From positions 1 to 64,000 of the forward strand of contig JAUIAT010000002.1 in the NCBI GenBank assembly GCA_030425295.1: 64,000 nucleotides of DNA, given 5' to 3'. A program made the translations under genes and the position numbers. The DNA is from Gammaproteobacteria bacterium (GTDB lineage Bacteria; Pseudomonadota; Gammaproteobacteria; JAUIAT01). The notes beneath the pieces are model-generated. The model did no database searches. It was given only the letters and a program-made list of their open reading frames with translations, and was not told the origin of the DNA. This document shows, one piece after another, positions 54,444-62,922 of this stretch; positions within the stretch are counted from its first letter, which is position 1; the number at the start of each line of letters is the position of its first letter.

Positions 54444-54761
54444 ATGAATAAATTTACAAGCATTCTTGCACTACTTCTAGCATTATCTTTTTCAAACTCT
54501 GTATTTGCAGGTGACATTCCTAACAAAAGCTGCTTTTTCGTTAAAGATGAAAATAATACATCAGCTTGCTTTGCCCACTCTTTTAAAGTAGCCCACAAAG
54601 CCGCGTTAAAGCTTGAATGGATGTTAGGTTTTGATGACGATGATAACGTTTGGATTGCCTTGAAACAAAATTCTTCAAGAAAAGAATGCCACAACGCAGC
54701 TTCAATTTTAGGGTGGAGCGATTTCTGCGAACTGAGCAGCTTAAACCTATTTAGAAAATAA
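54444..54761 (+). CDS. Small secreted protein with four cysteines, 105 residues
   Basis: A signal peptide (MNKFTSILALLLALSFSNS, then VFA cleavage) leads to a mature protein of about 83 residues with four Cys (SC, AC, EC, FC), which may form two disulfides. It has an acidic patch (FDDDDN). A TGGAGAA ribosome site precedes ATG 54444. I do not recognise the family. It is divergent from yicC and precedes the efflux genes, separated from them by a GC-rich hairpin. Confidence 0.75.
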   Translation: MNKFTSILALLLALSFSNSVFAGDIPNKSCFFVKDENNTSACFAHSFKVAHKAALKLEWMLGFDDDDNVWIALKQNSSRKECHNAASILGWSDFCELSSLNLFRK

Positions 54762-54775
54762 AAATTCAGCTCAAA

Positions 54776-54796
54776 TCCCGCGCGCTGCTCGCGGGA
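54776..54796. repeat. REP-like hairpin TCCCGCG...CGCGGGA
   Basis: TCCCGCG and CGCGGGA form a perfect 7-bp GC stem followed by GTCACC. There is no T run. It looks like half of the TCCCGCG/GTCAT-type palindrome found in recG. It separates the small secreted-protein gene from the RND adaptor gene. Confidence 0.55.
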
Positions 54797-54867
54797 GTCA
54801 CCATCCTTGCCCCCAATAACCCATTGATATAAAATAAAATAACACACTCAAAGGATGAGGCTTATCC

Positions 54868-55920
54868 ATGCGTAAAGGACTTCTGCCAGCAGCACTTTTA
54901 CTTTTATTTACGGGAACAACATCTCTTGCATTTGAAATGCCACCAGTTCCAGTTAAAGTAACATCTCCAAAACCAATTAAATGGCAAAAAACTTTAACTT
55001 TTTTTGGCTCAGTAAATGCAATGCAAGGCATTGCCGTTAAACCTGAGGTATCTGGCAGAATAACTGGTATCTTATTCAAATCAGGATCAAAAGTTAAAGC
55101 GGGACAGCCAATTATCCAATTAAACCCTGATATTCTAACAGCTGAAAAAAACCTGATCGAAGCTAATCTTAAACTCAGTAAATTACAATTAGAACGCCAG
55201 GAAAGACTATCGAAACAAAATGCTACACCAGAATCAAAATTAAACGAAGCTCAAGCAAACTACGGTGCAAATGAAGCTCGGCTTGAAAAAGTTGACGCTG
55301 AACTCAACCAACTCCTGATACGCGCACCATTTTCAGGAATGCTTGGTATACGTGATGTTAGCCTAGGAGACTATATAGATACCACAGATAAAATAGTACA
55401 ATTGCAGCATATGGATACAGTTTATACTGACTTCACCCTTCCACAAAATTACATATCAAATATAAAAATTGGTGATAATATAACAGTTAGGGCCAACATG
55501 TATCCTCATAAAATATTTAAGGGCAAGATATCTGCCATGGACTCTGAAATAGACCCACTAACAAGAAGCATTAAAATACGCGCCGCCATACCAAATCATG
55601 ACCACAAATTAATACCTGGCGCATTTGTGAGTGTTGCCATCAGAACGAATGAAGTCATAGAAGCTATGTCTTTACCACAAATTGCTGCGGTTTATGACTC
55701 ATCTGGGTCATATATCTACACAGTAAAAAACAACCAAGCCTCCAGGCAAAATATAACTATCCTTGAACAAACAGATGGCAAAATTATTCTAAATAAAAAT
55801 AATCTTGATCAAAAAATGGTTGTAATAACTGAGGGGCAGCTCAAAATCAGCCCCGGATCAAAAGTAATGGTTATGCCGGCAAAGACGCAGGCCTCACCGA
55901 AAAAAGCAACAAGGCAATAA
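54868..55920 (+). CDS. RND efflux periplasmic adaptor subunit
   Basis: The membrane fusion protein bridges an RND pump and an outer-membrane channel. The 350-residue protein has a signal peptide (LLPAALLLLFTGTTSLA), a biotinyl-lipoyl region (VKPEVSGRITGILFKSGSKV split around residue 51-70), a coiled-coil hairpin (ERQERLSKQNATPESKLNEA around 110-130) and beta-barrel domains (LIRAPFSGMLGIRDVSLGDY around 150-170). No lipobox was seen. It begins with AAGGATGAGG before the ATG. The permease gene follows after 6 bp. Confidence 0.92.
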   Translation: MRKGLLPAALLLLFTGTTSLAFEMPPVPVKVTSPKPIKWQKTLTFFGSVNAMQGIAVKPEVSGRITGILFKSGSKVKAGQPIIQLNPDILTAEKNLIEANLKLSKLQLERQERLSKQNATPESKLNEAQANYGANEARLEKVDAELNQLLIRAPFSGMLGIRDVSLGDYIDTTDKIVQLQHMDTVYTDFTLPQNYISNIKIGDNITVRANMYPHKIFKGKISAMDSEIDPLTRSIKIRAAIPNHDHKLIPGAFVSVAIRTNEVIEAMSLPQIAAVYDSSGSYIYTVKNNQASRQNITILEQTDGKIILNKNNLDQKMVVITEGQLKISPGSKVMVMPAKTQASPKKATRQ

Positions 55921-55926
55921 AAAACA

Positions 55927-58900
55927 ATGAATTTTACGGATATTTTTATCAAAAGACCTGTTTTATCCATGGTTGTTAGCTTGCTACTGGTCCTAGTTGG
56001 AATCATATCACTAACCAAGCTAAGTTTAAGGCAATTCCCTCTTATATTGACTTCTGTTGTCACAGTGAATACATCATACCCTGGCGCCAGTGGCGAATTA
56101 ATGGAAAGCTTTGTCACTACCCCAATGGAAAATGCACTAGCCGGTGTTGACGGACTCGACTACATAGAATCCCAATCCAGCTTTGGCTCTAGCGCAATTA
56201 CTCTGCATTTCAAATTAGGCTATGACATTAGTAAAGCCGTAGTTGATGTTGGAGACCAGGTAAATTCAATTCGCTACCAACTGCCAACAGACATCAAAGA
56301 TCCCGTAATTGCCAAAAACGACCCAAATGCCAATCCAATTTTATATATAGCCTTCAAAAGCAAATCTAGATCACCTGAAGCTATCTATGACTTCTTAAAG
56401 CGCCGCATACAAACTCAATTCCAAACTATTGATGGAGTTGGTAAAGCTGAAATAATGGGATCCAGTCAATTCGCAATGCGTGTATGGCTAGACCCGGAAA
56501 GAATGTCAGCACACGGTGTAACAGCAAGCGACATAGCGACACAACTACAAAATAACAACATAAGGTCATCAGCAGGAATTATAGAAAACACAAACATACG
56601 CTATCAAGTAAGGGCTCCTCTTGACCTGCACGATGCTAAACAATTTGCAAACTTAGCCGTTAAAACCCAAGACAACCATATAATAAGAATTAGAGATATA
56701 GGCCATGTGAAGCTAGGCGCAAAATCTCATGATGCATCTGTTAATTTCAATGGAGAAACCGCTGTCGTCATAGCAATTTCTCCAAAATCAGATGGAAACC
56801 CTCTATCAATTGCTAAATTATCAAAGAAAAAATTATCTGATATACAAAAAAGTTTGCCTGGGGATTTAAAGGCTGAAGTGCTTTGGGATTCAACCATTTT
56901 CATTCAAGCCTCAATTAATGAAGTAATAAGCACTATAGTAGAAGCATGTATATTTGTACTATTAGTAATATTTATATTTCTAGGATCAGTACGAACCCTA
57001 TTAATACCTGGGGTCACAATCTTTTTATCTTTAATCGGTGTGATGTCTATTATGTACTGGCTAGATTTCAGTTTAAATACAATGACATTACTCTCATTTG
57101 TCTTAGCAATTGGCTTAGTGGTTGATGATGCCATTGTAGTATCAGAAAACGTTCATCGCCACATGGCTGAGGGTCTAACTCCTTTTAAATCCGCAATTAT
57201 TGGCGCACGAGAAATTCAATTTGCCATTATTGCAATGACCATAACTCTGGCAGCAGTTTACGCACCAATAGGATTCATGACAGGCCTTACAGGATCTCTA
57301 TTTAAAGAATTTGCATTCACATTAGCAGCTGCTGTTATTATCTCAGGTCTTATTGCGCTCACACTTTCCCCGATGATGTGCTCCAAATTATTAACAGCTG
57401 AAGATGAGAAAAAAGCCTTACCAAAACTCGCCCATAAATTTTCAGATAAATTAGCTAAGGGATACAAATGGCTTCTACAAATAGTTATGAAGCTTAGGTT
57501 GATTATGATAATAGGTTTACTAGGAATTATAAGTGCTGCAATTTACTTATTTATGCTAATTCCCAATGAGCTTTCCCCGACTGAAGATCAAGGCGTTATT
57601 ATGGCGATAATTCAAGGGCCTCCTGCGTCTAACCTTGGATTTATTGAAAAAAACACTCTACAACTAGCAAAAATTTATGAACAAATACCTGAAATCACAA
57701 AATATGGAATTATTAATCAAACAAATTCAGGAATATCTTTTGTCATGCTAAAACCTTGGGACAAGCGTAAACGTGGGGCAAACCAAATAATTAGTGAATT
57801 ATTTCAGAAAGTTTTTCCAATTTCTGGTGTAAATATTTTCCCTCTCAACCCACCAAACCTACCAGGAACAGGCGGCGGCAACCAACCTATCCAAATAGTA
57901 ATGCAATCAACTGGCAGTTATGAAGAGTTGGCAAATAAAGCCAATCAAGTCAAACTTGCTGCTGCGCAAATTCCAGGAGTGGTAAATGTTAATGTAGATT
58001 TGAAATATGACACACCAATTGTTGAGTTAGACGTTGATCGTGATATGGCGGCGGACATGGGCATCACTATGCAAGATATTGGTAATAATCTCTCATCTGC
58101 ACTGAGTGAAAATGAAACAGGTAGATTCTCTCTCCGCGGTGAAAGCTATGACGTTATACCTCAATTAGCAATGAATAAGAAAAACAAGCCAGATGATATA
58201 TACCAACTTTATGTCAGAAACCAAACCAACAAACTAGTTGCTCTTCCAACCTTCGCCAAAATCAACAATAAAGTAATCCCAGCAGATCTTCCTCATTTCC
58301 AAAAACTAAGATCTGCAACTATAAGCGCCAATACTGCTGGAGGACTAACACTTGGTGAAGCCATAAATGCCATAACTAAGAAAATAGAAGAAATAAAATC
58401 TGCTGATATTGATGTAAGTTATGCAGGTACTTCTCGTACTTTTTTTGAGGCTAAGGGGGCAATGGAGCAAACCATGATATTCGCTCTTCTATTTATTTAT
58501 TTAATTTTAGCAGCACAATTTGAAAGCTTTGTAGATCCACTAATTATTATGTTTACTGTACCTCTCGCAGCAACGGGGGCATTACTTTTAATTTGGCTAA
58601 GCGGTAGCACTATGAATATTTATACACAGATAGGACTCATAACCTTGATTGGCCTTATTACGAAAAATGGAATTTTATTAATTGAATTTGCCAATCAACT
58701 ACAAGAAAAAGGTTATGATCGACATCAAGCTATTATTGATGCGGCAGGAATTCGCTTGCGTCCTATTCTAATGACAACTTTTGCAATTATCCTTGGTGCA
58801 ATACCATTGGCTTTAGCATCAGGAGCAGGAGCTGAAAGCCGCATGCAGATGGGGATGACAATAATTGGCGGCATGAGTTTTGGCACCCTTATGACGCTGT

Positions 58901-58968
58901 TCGTTATTCCAGTTATTTATAGCTATATTGGATCTAAGAAAACTAAACAACCTGAAATCGACTATTAG
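55927..58968 (+). CDS. RND multidrug efflux permease (HAE1 type)
   Basis: A proton-driven inner membrane pump for hydrophobic compounds. The 1013-residue protein has the AcrB-type arrangement: TM1, a large periplasmic loop, TM2-6 with the proton-relay pair in GLVVDDAIVV near 400, a second loop and TM7-12 with ITLIGLITKNGILLIEFANQ at about 900. The segment EDQGVIMAIIQGPP and FPLNPPNLPGTGGG are seen in the MexB/VexF-like branch. No outer membrane channel gene is beside it, so it would use one encoded elsewhere. Substrates are unknown. Confidence 0.93.
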   Translation: MNFTDIFIKRPVLSMVVSLLLVLVGIISLTKLSLRQFPLILTSVVTVNTSYPGASGELMESFVTTPMENALAGVDGLDYIESQSSFGSSAITLHFKLGYDISKAVVDVGDQVNSIRYQLPTDIKDPVIAKNDPNANPILYIAFKSKSRSPEAIYDFLKRRIQTQFQTIDGVGKAEIMGSSQFAMRVWLDPERMSAHGVTASDIATQLQNNNIRSSAGIIENTNIRYQVRAPLDLHDAKQFANLAVKTQDNHIIRIRDIGHVKLGAKSHDASVNFNGETAVVIAISPKSDGNPLSIAKLSKKKLSDIQKSLPGDLKAEVLWDSTIFIQASINEVISTIVEACIFVLLVIFIFLGSVRTLLIPGVTIFLSLIGVMSIMYWLDFSLNTMTLLSFVLAIGLVVDDAIVVSENVHRHMAEGLTPFKSAIIGAREIQFAIIAMTITLAAVYAPIGFMTGLTGSLFKEFAFTLAAAVIISGLIALTLSPMMCSKLLTAEDEKKALPKLAHKFSDKLAKGYKWLLQIVMKLRLIMIIGLLGIISAAIYLFMLIPNELSPTEDQGVIMAIIQGPPASNLGFIEKNTLQLAKIYEQIPEITKYGIINQTNSGISFVMLKPWDKRKRGANQIISELFQKVFPISGVNIFPLNPPNLPGTGGGNQPIQIVMQSTGSYEELANKANQVKLAAAQIPGVVNVNVDLKYDTPIVELDVDRDMAADMGITMQDIGNNLSSALSENETGRFSLRGESYDVIPQLAMNKKNKPDDIYQLYVRNQTNKLVALPTFAKINNKVIPADLPHFQKLRSATISANTAGGLTLGEAINAITKKIEEIKSADIDVSYAGTSRTFFEAKGAMEQTMIFALLFIYLILAAQFESFVDPLIIMFTVPLAATGALLLIWLSGSTMNIYTQIGLITLIGLITKNGILLIEFANQLQEKGYDRHQAIIDAAGIRLRPILMTTFAIILGAIPLALASGAGAESRMQMGMTIIGGMSFGTLMTLFVIPVIYSYIGSKKTKQPEIDY

Positions 58969-59050
58969 GACCCACTCACAATTAGTGTTGCAGAAAATTT
59001 TAATTTAAAGCATATTAGGGGCTGTTGGCAATTGATCTTACAGCTAAAAA
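58966..59050. repeat. Two MITE end fragments in tandem
   Basis: AGGACCCACTCACAATTAGT then GTTGCAG (58968) matches the right tip of the 3539-3703 element and TTAGGGGCTGTTGGCAATTG (59015) matches the left tip. The two tips are side by side rather than at opposite ends, so this is two separate remnants or a collapsed copy. It lies between the RND permease gene and the acyl-activating gene. Confidence 0.6.
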
Positions 59051-59121
59051 CGCCAACGAACGTTATTGGGGAAGTTACCCCTAAAAACTGCACCTGCATA
59101 ATACTAATGGACTGATTAGAC

Positions 59122-60690
59122 ATGGCATTTACAAAAGAGTTTTATAACAAAACGCTATTTCAAGCGCTACTTGATGCCCGCAAATCTTATGGCGGTAAAT
59201 TTATAATTGCCGAGGACGTCCAGCGAAAACCTCTTACTTATAATCAATTGATTGCCAGGTGCTTTATACTAGGTGAGCAACTTGCTAAAATTTCATATGA
59301 AAAAGAAAATATTGGCGTCCTATTACCCACTACAAATACTGCTGTCGTCACATTTTTTGCATTAACAGCATACAACAGACTACCAGCAATGCTAAATTTT
59401 TCCCTAGGCTCAAAAGCTATAATTTCAGCATGCCAAATATCCGAAATCAAAACTATTCTGACATCTAGGCAATTCATTGCAACTGCTAAGCTCGAAGACG
59501 TTTTAGATAGAGTAATTGAAACGGGGTTAAAAGTTATATACCTTGAGGATATCGGCAAAGCAATCAAACTTAAACACAAGCTGAAAGGCTTAGCTTCAGG
59601 AAAATTTGCTACAAGAACCTACAAAAGTCATCTTGAAAAAACCAAGCCAGACGACCCCGCTGTAGTTTTATTTACATCAGGCTCAGAAGGTGTTCCCAAG
59701 GGAGTTGTACTTAGTCATAGCAATATTTTGGCTAATGTCGAACAACTAAGAGCTCGAGTTAATTTCACAACTGATGATAAAATATTTAACCCACTACCGA
59801 TCTTTCACTGTTTTGGATTAACAGCAGGTACTATATTACCGATAGTTTCAGGGGTAAAAGGCTTTTTCTACCCATCGCCATTGCATTATAGAATTATTCC
59901 CAAATTAGTTCATGACCATAAAACTACCATAATGTTTGGAACTGATACCTTTTTAAATGGATACTCAAAATATGCGACAGCTCATGAATTCCAAACAGTT
60001 CGTTACATTTTTGCTGGCGCTGAAAAGGTTAAGCCAAAAACAACAAAACTTTGGTTAGACAAATTCGATGTGATGGTATTCGAAGGTTATGGTGCAACTG
60101 AAGCTTCTCCTGTAATTTCAGTAAATTCTCCTGGGCAGAATAAAATTGGTTCTGTTGGAAGACTGCTCCCACAAATATTATCAAAAATATCTCCAGTTGA
60201 GGGTATTGAGAAAGGAGGAAGACTTTTGATTAAAGGACCTAATGTCAAACTTGGATATTTTATAGCTGATAATCCTGGTCAGATATCACCAACAATAGAT
60301 GGCTGGCATGATACTGGCGACATAGTTGAAATTGATACTGAAGGATTTATTTTTATAAAGGGCAGAGCCAAAAGATTTGCTAAAATTGGCGGCGAAATGG
60401 TGTCTCTTTCTTCTGTAGAATTAATAATCAGCGAGCTTTGGCCTGAGCACCAACACGCTATAATTAGTATTGCTGATGATAGAAAAGGCGAACAGTTAAT
60501 TCTATTTACTGAATATCTAGAAGCTAATAAAAAAGCAATATCTGAATTTATAAAAGCCCAAGGTATTTCAGCACTAAATGTCCCGAAACAAATAAATATA
60601 GTTGACGAAATACCTCTGTTAACAACAGGAAAAGTGAACTATAGAGACCTAGAGAAAATGGCTGACAATGCCTATGTTAGCGTTTCCTGA
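59122..60690 (+). CDS. AMP-dependent acyl-CoA/acyl-ACP synthetase, Aas C-terminal-like
   Basis: The enzyme activates a fatty acid with ATP. The AMP-binding motif FTSGSEGVPKGVVLSH starts near 183, GYGATEASP near 321 and DTGD near 396. The sequence resembles the synthetase half of Aas (2-acylglycerophosphoethanolamine acyltransferase/acyl-ACP synthetase) without the N-terminal acyltransferase. The partner carrier, CoA or ACP, cannot be told by eye. It has 522 residues. Its last 19 bp overlap the convergent metallohydrolase gene tail. Confidence 0.88.
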   Translation: MAFTKEFYNKTLFQALLDARKSYGGKFIIAEDVQRKPLTYNQLIARCFILGEQLAKISYEKENIGVLLPTTNTAVVTFFALTAYNRLPAMLNFSLGSKAIISACQISEIKTILTSRQFIATAKLEDVLDRVIETGLKVIYLEDIGKAIKLKHKLKGLASGKFATRTYKSHLEKTKPDDPAVVLFTSGSEGVPKGVVLSHSNILANVEQLRARVNFTTDDKIFNPLPIFHCFGLTAGTILPIVSGVKGFFYPSPLHYRIIPKLVHDHKTTIMFGTDTFLNGYSKYATAHEFQTVRYIFAGAEKVKPKTTKLWLDKFDVMVFEGYGATEASPVISVNSPGQNKIGSVGRLLPQILSKISPVEGIEKGGRLLIKGPNVKLGYFIADNPGQISPTIDGWHDTGDIVEIDTEGFIFIKGRAKRFAKIGGEMVSLSSVELIISELWPEHQHAIISIADDRKGEQLILFTEYLEANKKAISEFIKAQGISALNVPKQINIVDEIPLLTTGKVNYRDLEKMADNAYVSVS

Positions 60691-62030
60691 TATTTATAGT
60701 TTGGTATCATACAATTCCAGTGCAGCCTCTCTTCGATTCTAACCTTTAATACTTCAGCAGATTCAGTCTCCCCATGCACAAGAAAAACTTTTTTTGGAGG
60801 TATGTTCATTTGCGACATCCACCCCAAAAGACCTTCATAATCAGCATGAGCTGAAGCATTTGTAAGCTGTACAATTTCTGCATTTATTGGAACCATTTGG
60901 CCAAGCATTTTCACTGACTTTTCACCACTAACTATCCGATCACCTCGAGTGCCTTCAGCCTGGTATCCAGTAAACACAATTGAGCTATTTGGGTCAGGCG
61001 CAAACCTCGCCAAATGATGTAACACCCTACCTCCTGATGCCATGCCGCTTGCTGATATTATGATTTTAGGCTGATCTTGCTGGCTAACGCTCTTTGATTC
61101 GTCAACAGATCTCACATATACAGCCTCATCACATACTTTTGCGCTCTCATCTGGGGTTAATCTATGCTGATCAGAATATTCACAAAATAACTCAGTAGCA
61201 TTTATTGCCATCGGGCTATCAATATAAACAGGAATATCTTCAATTCTATCTTCTGTTTTGAGCTGATGAATATAATATAAAATTGCTTGAGCACGCCCCA
61301 CTGCAAAAGCTGGAATAACAATCGTACCTTTTCTCTCAACAGTGCGATTTATAACTTCTTCTAGCTGGTCAACAGGCAGATCGCTACCATGCAATCGATT
61401 ACCATAAGTAGACTCAACAACTAAATAGTCAGACTGCACGGGTGGTTTTGGGGGGAGCATAATTGGATCATCAGCTCTTCCCATATCACCAGAAAATAGA
61501 ACTGAAACACCATCACACTCAATTCTAACTGATGCAGCACCAAGAATATGGCTTGCATAATGAAAGCTAACCTTTAGATTATCACCAAAATCGACTATCT
61601 CAGCAAAATTAATCACTTCAAAATATTTAAGACATTCTTTGGCATCTTGTTTGTTATATAGGGGTAAAGCTGGTCTATGCTTAGTGTAACTATATTTATT
61701 GGCGCGCTTAGCATCTTCTTCTTGAAGATAACCGCTATCAATCAATAAAATTTTACATAGTTCAAAGGTAGGTGCAGTACAGTAAATTTTGCCACGAAAA
61801 CCTTGTTTCACTAGCAAAGGCAGGTAACCACTATGATCAATATGAGCGTGTGTTAAAAATACATAATCTATTTCAGAAGGGTTAATTGGCAGCTTATTCC
61901 AATTTTCAAGACGCAGTGATTTCAATCCTTGAAATAAACCACAATCCACAAAAAACTGTTTAGTGTCGGTCTTTAAAAGGTACTTAGATCCAGTTACAGT
62001 TTGGGTAGCACCAAGAAATTGTATATCCAT
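60672..62030 (-). CDS. Beta-CASP metallo-beta-lactamase fold RNA-processing-type hydrolase
   Basis: The 452-residue protein has the metal motif HAHIDHSG at 61-68, ESTYGN, HILGAASVRIECDG and SGDMGR of the metallo-beta-lactamase core, the beta-CASP insert with IVIPAFAVGRAQ and DSPMAINATELF, and the C-terminal RMMBL motif VHGETESAEVLK. This is the CPSF/YsgA-like exonuclease or nuclease family of bacteria; the substrate is unknown. I use ATG 62030, two codons after a GTG, preceded by GTAGGTGG. The tail overlaps the acyl-activating gene by 19 bp. Confidence 0.93.
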   Translation of the reverse strand: MDIQFLGATQTVTGSKYLLKTDTKQFFVDCGLFQGLKSLRLENWNKLPINPSEIDYVFLTHAHIDHSGYLPLLVKQGFRGKIYCTAPTFELCKILLIDSGYLQEEDAKRANKYSYTKHRPALPLYNKQDAKECLKYFEVINFAEIVDFGDNLKVSFHYASHILGAASVRIECDGVSVLFSGDMGRADDPIMLPPKPPVQSDYLVVESTYGNRLHGSDLPVDQLEEVINRTVERKGTIVIPAFAVGRAQAILYYIHQLKTEDRIEDIPVYIDSPMAINATELFCEYSDQHRLTPDESAKVCDEAVYVRSVDESKSVSQQDQPKIIISASGMASGGRVLHHLARFAPDPNSSIVFTGYQAEGTRGDRIVSGEKSVKMLGQMVPINAEIVQLTNASAHADYEGLLGWMSQMNIPPKKVFLVHGETESAEVLKVRIEERLHWNCMIPNYKYQETLT

Positions 62031-62240
62031 ATCCACCTACTAATTCGCGTTTTTTGTCATTTAGGGTCTGTGTATATATTAATGATGATACCATTTTATT
62101 TGAACCTATACATAAATGCCTCAACCCCAGGTTAAACGCATCTAAATTTGCACAATTGACTAAAACACGCTACAAAGAACTGTGTCACAAATTTCACCAC
62201 CTAGAATATGTCACTACCCCCTAATTTACCAGCTCAAGAA

Positions 62241-62475
62241 CTATAGCTGTCGTCTCGAGCGTAAACTATAACTGTCATCTCGAGCGCAAACTATAACTGT
62301 CATCTCGAGCGTAGTCGAGAGATCTGAAAATATAATTTAGTTAGATCTCTCCATTGCGCACCTTCGGTGCTTCAGTCGAGATGACGCAGGAACGCACCCT
62401 TGGTGCTCCAGTCGAGATGACACAGGAACGCACCCTTGGTGCTCCAGTCGAGATGACGTAGGAACACACCCTTGT
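62241..62475. repeat. Palindromic repeat array (GTCATCTCGAG family) in a 515-bp gene-free gap
   Basis: Three 25-bp units CTATAACTGTCATCTCGAGCG start at 62241, 62266 and 62291 (the last enters a palindrome). Three 36-bp units with CAGTCGAGATGAC at 62373, 62409 and 62445 follow on the other side. Between them GTCATCTCGAGCG...GAGAGATCT pairs with AGATCTCTC...AGTCGAGATGAC. So tandem arms of different period flank one central hairpin. The same family lies inside carB. The rest of the gap 62031-62545 shows no gene, only a TAGGGTCTGTG (62063) that may be a MITE tip. Confidence 0.9.
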
Positions 62476-62545
62476 AACTAAGCAAAAACTATGAAATCAT
62501 ATGTACTAATATCAATCAATTGTTAGTAGTGTATATTCTGAAACG

Positions 62546-62902
62546 ATGACAACTTATGTAAAGCTATCTGGCAGAAAGCGTAAAAGAGAAGAAAAAAATC
62601 AAAATATTGATGGCGCTGCTCAAAAAAAAGTATTTTTTATGCGCCAAGAAAGCATGGAAGATCTATTACAATATGCACAACTAAATAATAATCCAAATAT
62701 TTTGTTCCAACAATTTCAGATGATACGTATTCGCCAAGAAAGAATAAATACTACACTTAATAAAATAGAACAACAGAATAGTAGAAGCAGACATAGTTTG
62801 TTTAAACCTAATACGATATATATATGCTCAGAGCCCATAGAAGATTTAGCGCCACCAATCACAAAAAGTAACAATAAAAAATTGTTAACCTGGAATAAAT
62901 AG
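62546..62902 (+). CDS. Hypothetical protein, 118 residues, with NLS-like basic run
   Basis: I do not recognise this protein. Residues 9-17 are GRKRKREEK, a nuclear-localisation-like cluster. The middle is Gln/Asn-rich and predicted helical (LLQYAQLNNNPNILFQQFQ). No signal peptide. It lies alone between the palindromic repeat array and convergent comEC. It is a candidate small effector (inference) but could be an annotation artefact, since nothing but frame length and a plausible start supports it. Confidence 0.5.
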   Translation: MTTYVKLSGRKRKREEKNQNIDGAAQKKVFFMRQESMEDLLQYAQLNNNPNILFQQFQMIRIRQERINTTLNKIEQQNSRSRHSLFKPNTIYICSEPIEDLAPPITKSNNKKLLTWNK

Positions 62903-62922
62903 CACGTTGCAGCTAATAGCCT

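Noticed and set aside
54401-54847. A 148-codon minus-strand frame
   Set aside because: It is antisense to the small secreted-protein gene, whose signal peptide and ribosome site are convincing.
62241-62475. CRISPR-like array
   Set aside because: Spacers are not unique, periods differ on the two sides, and the units form the arms of a palindrome; no cas genes are present.
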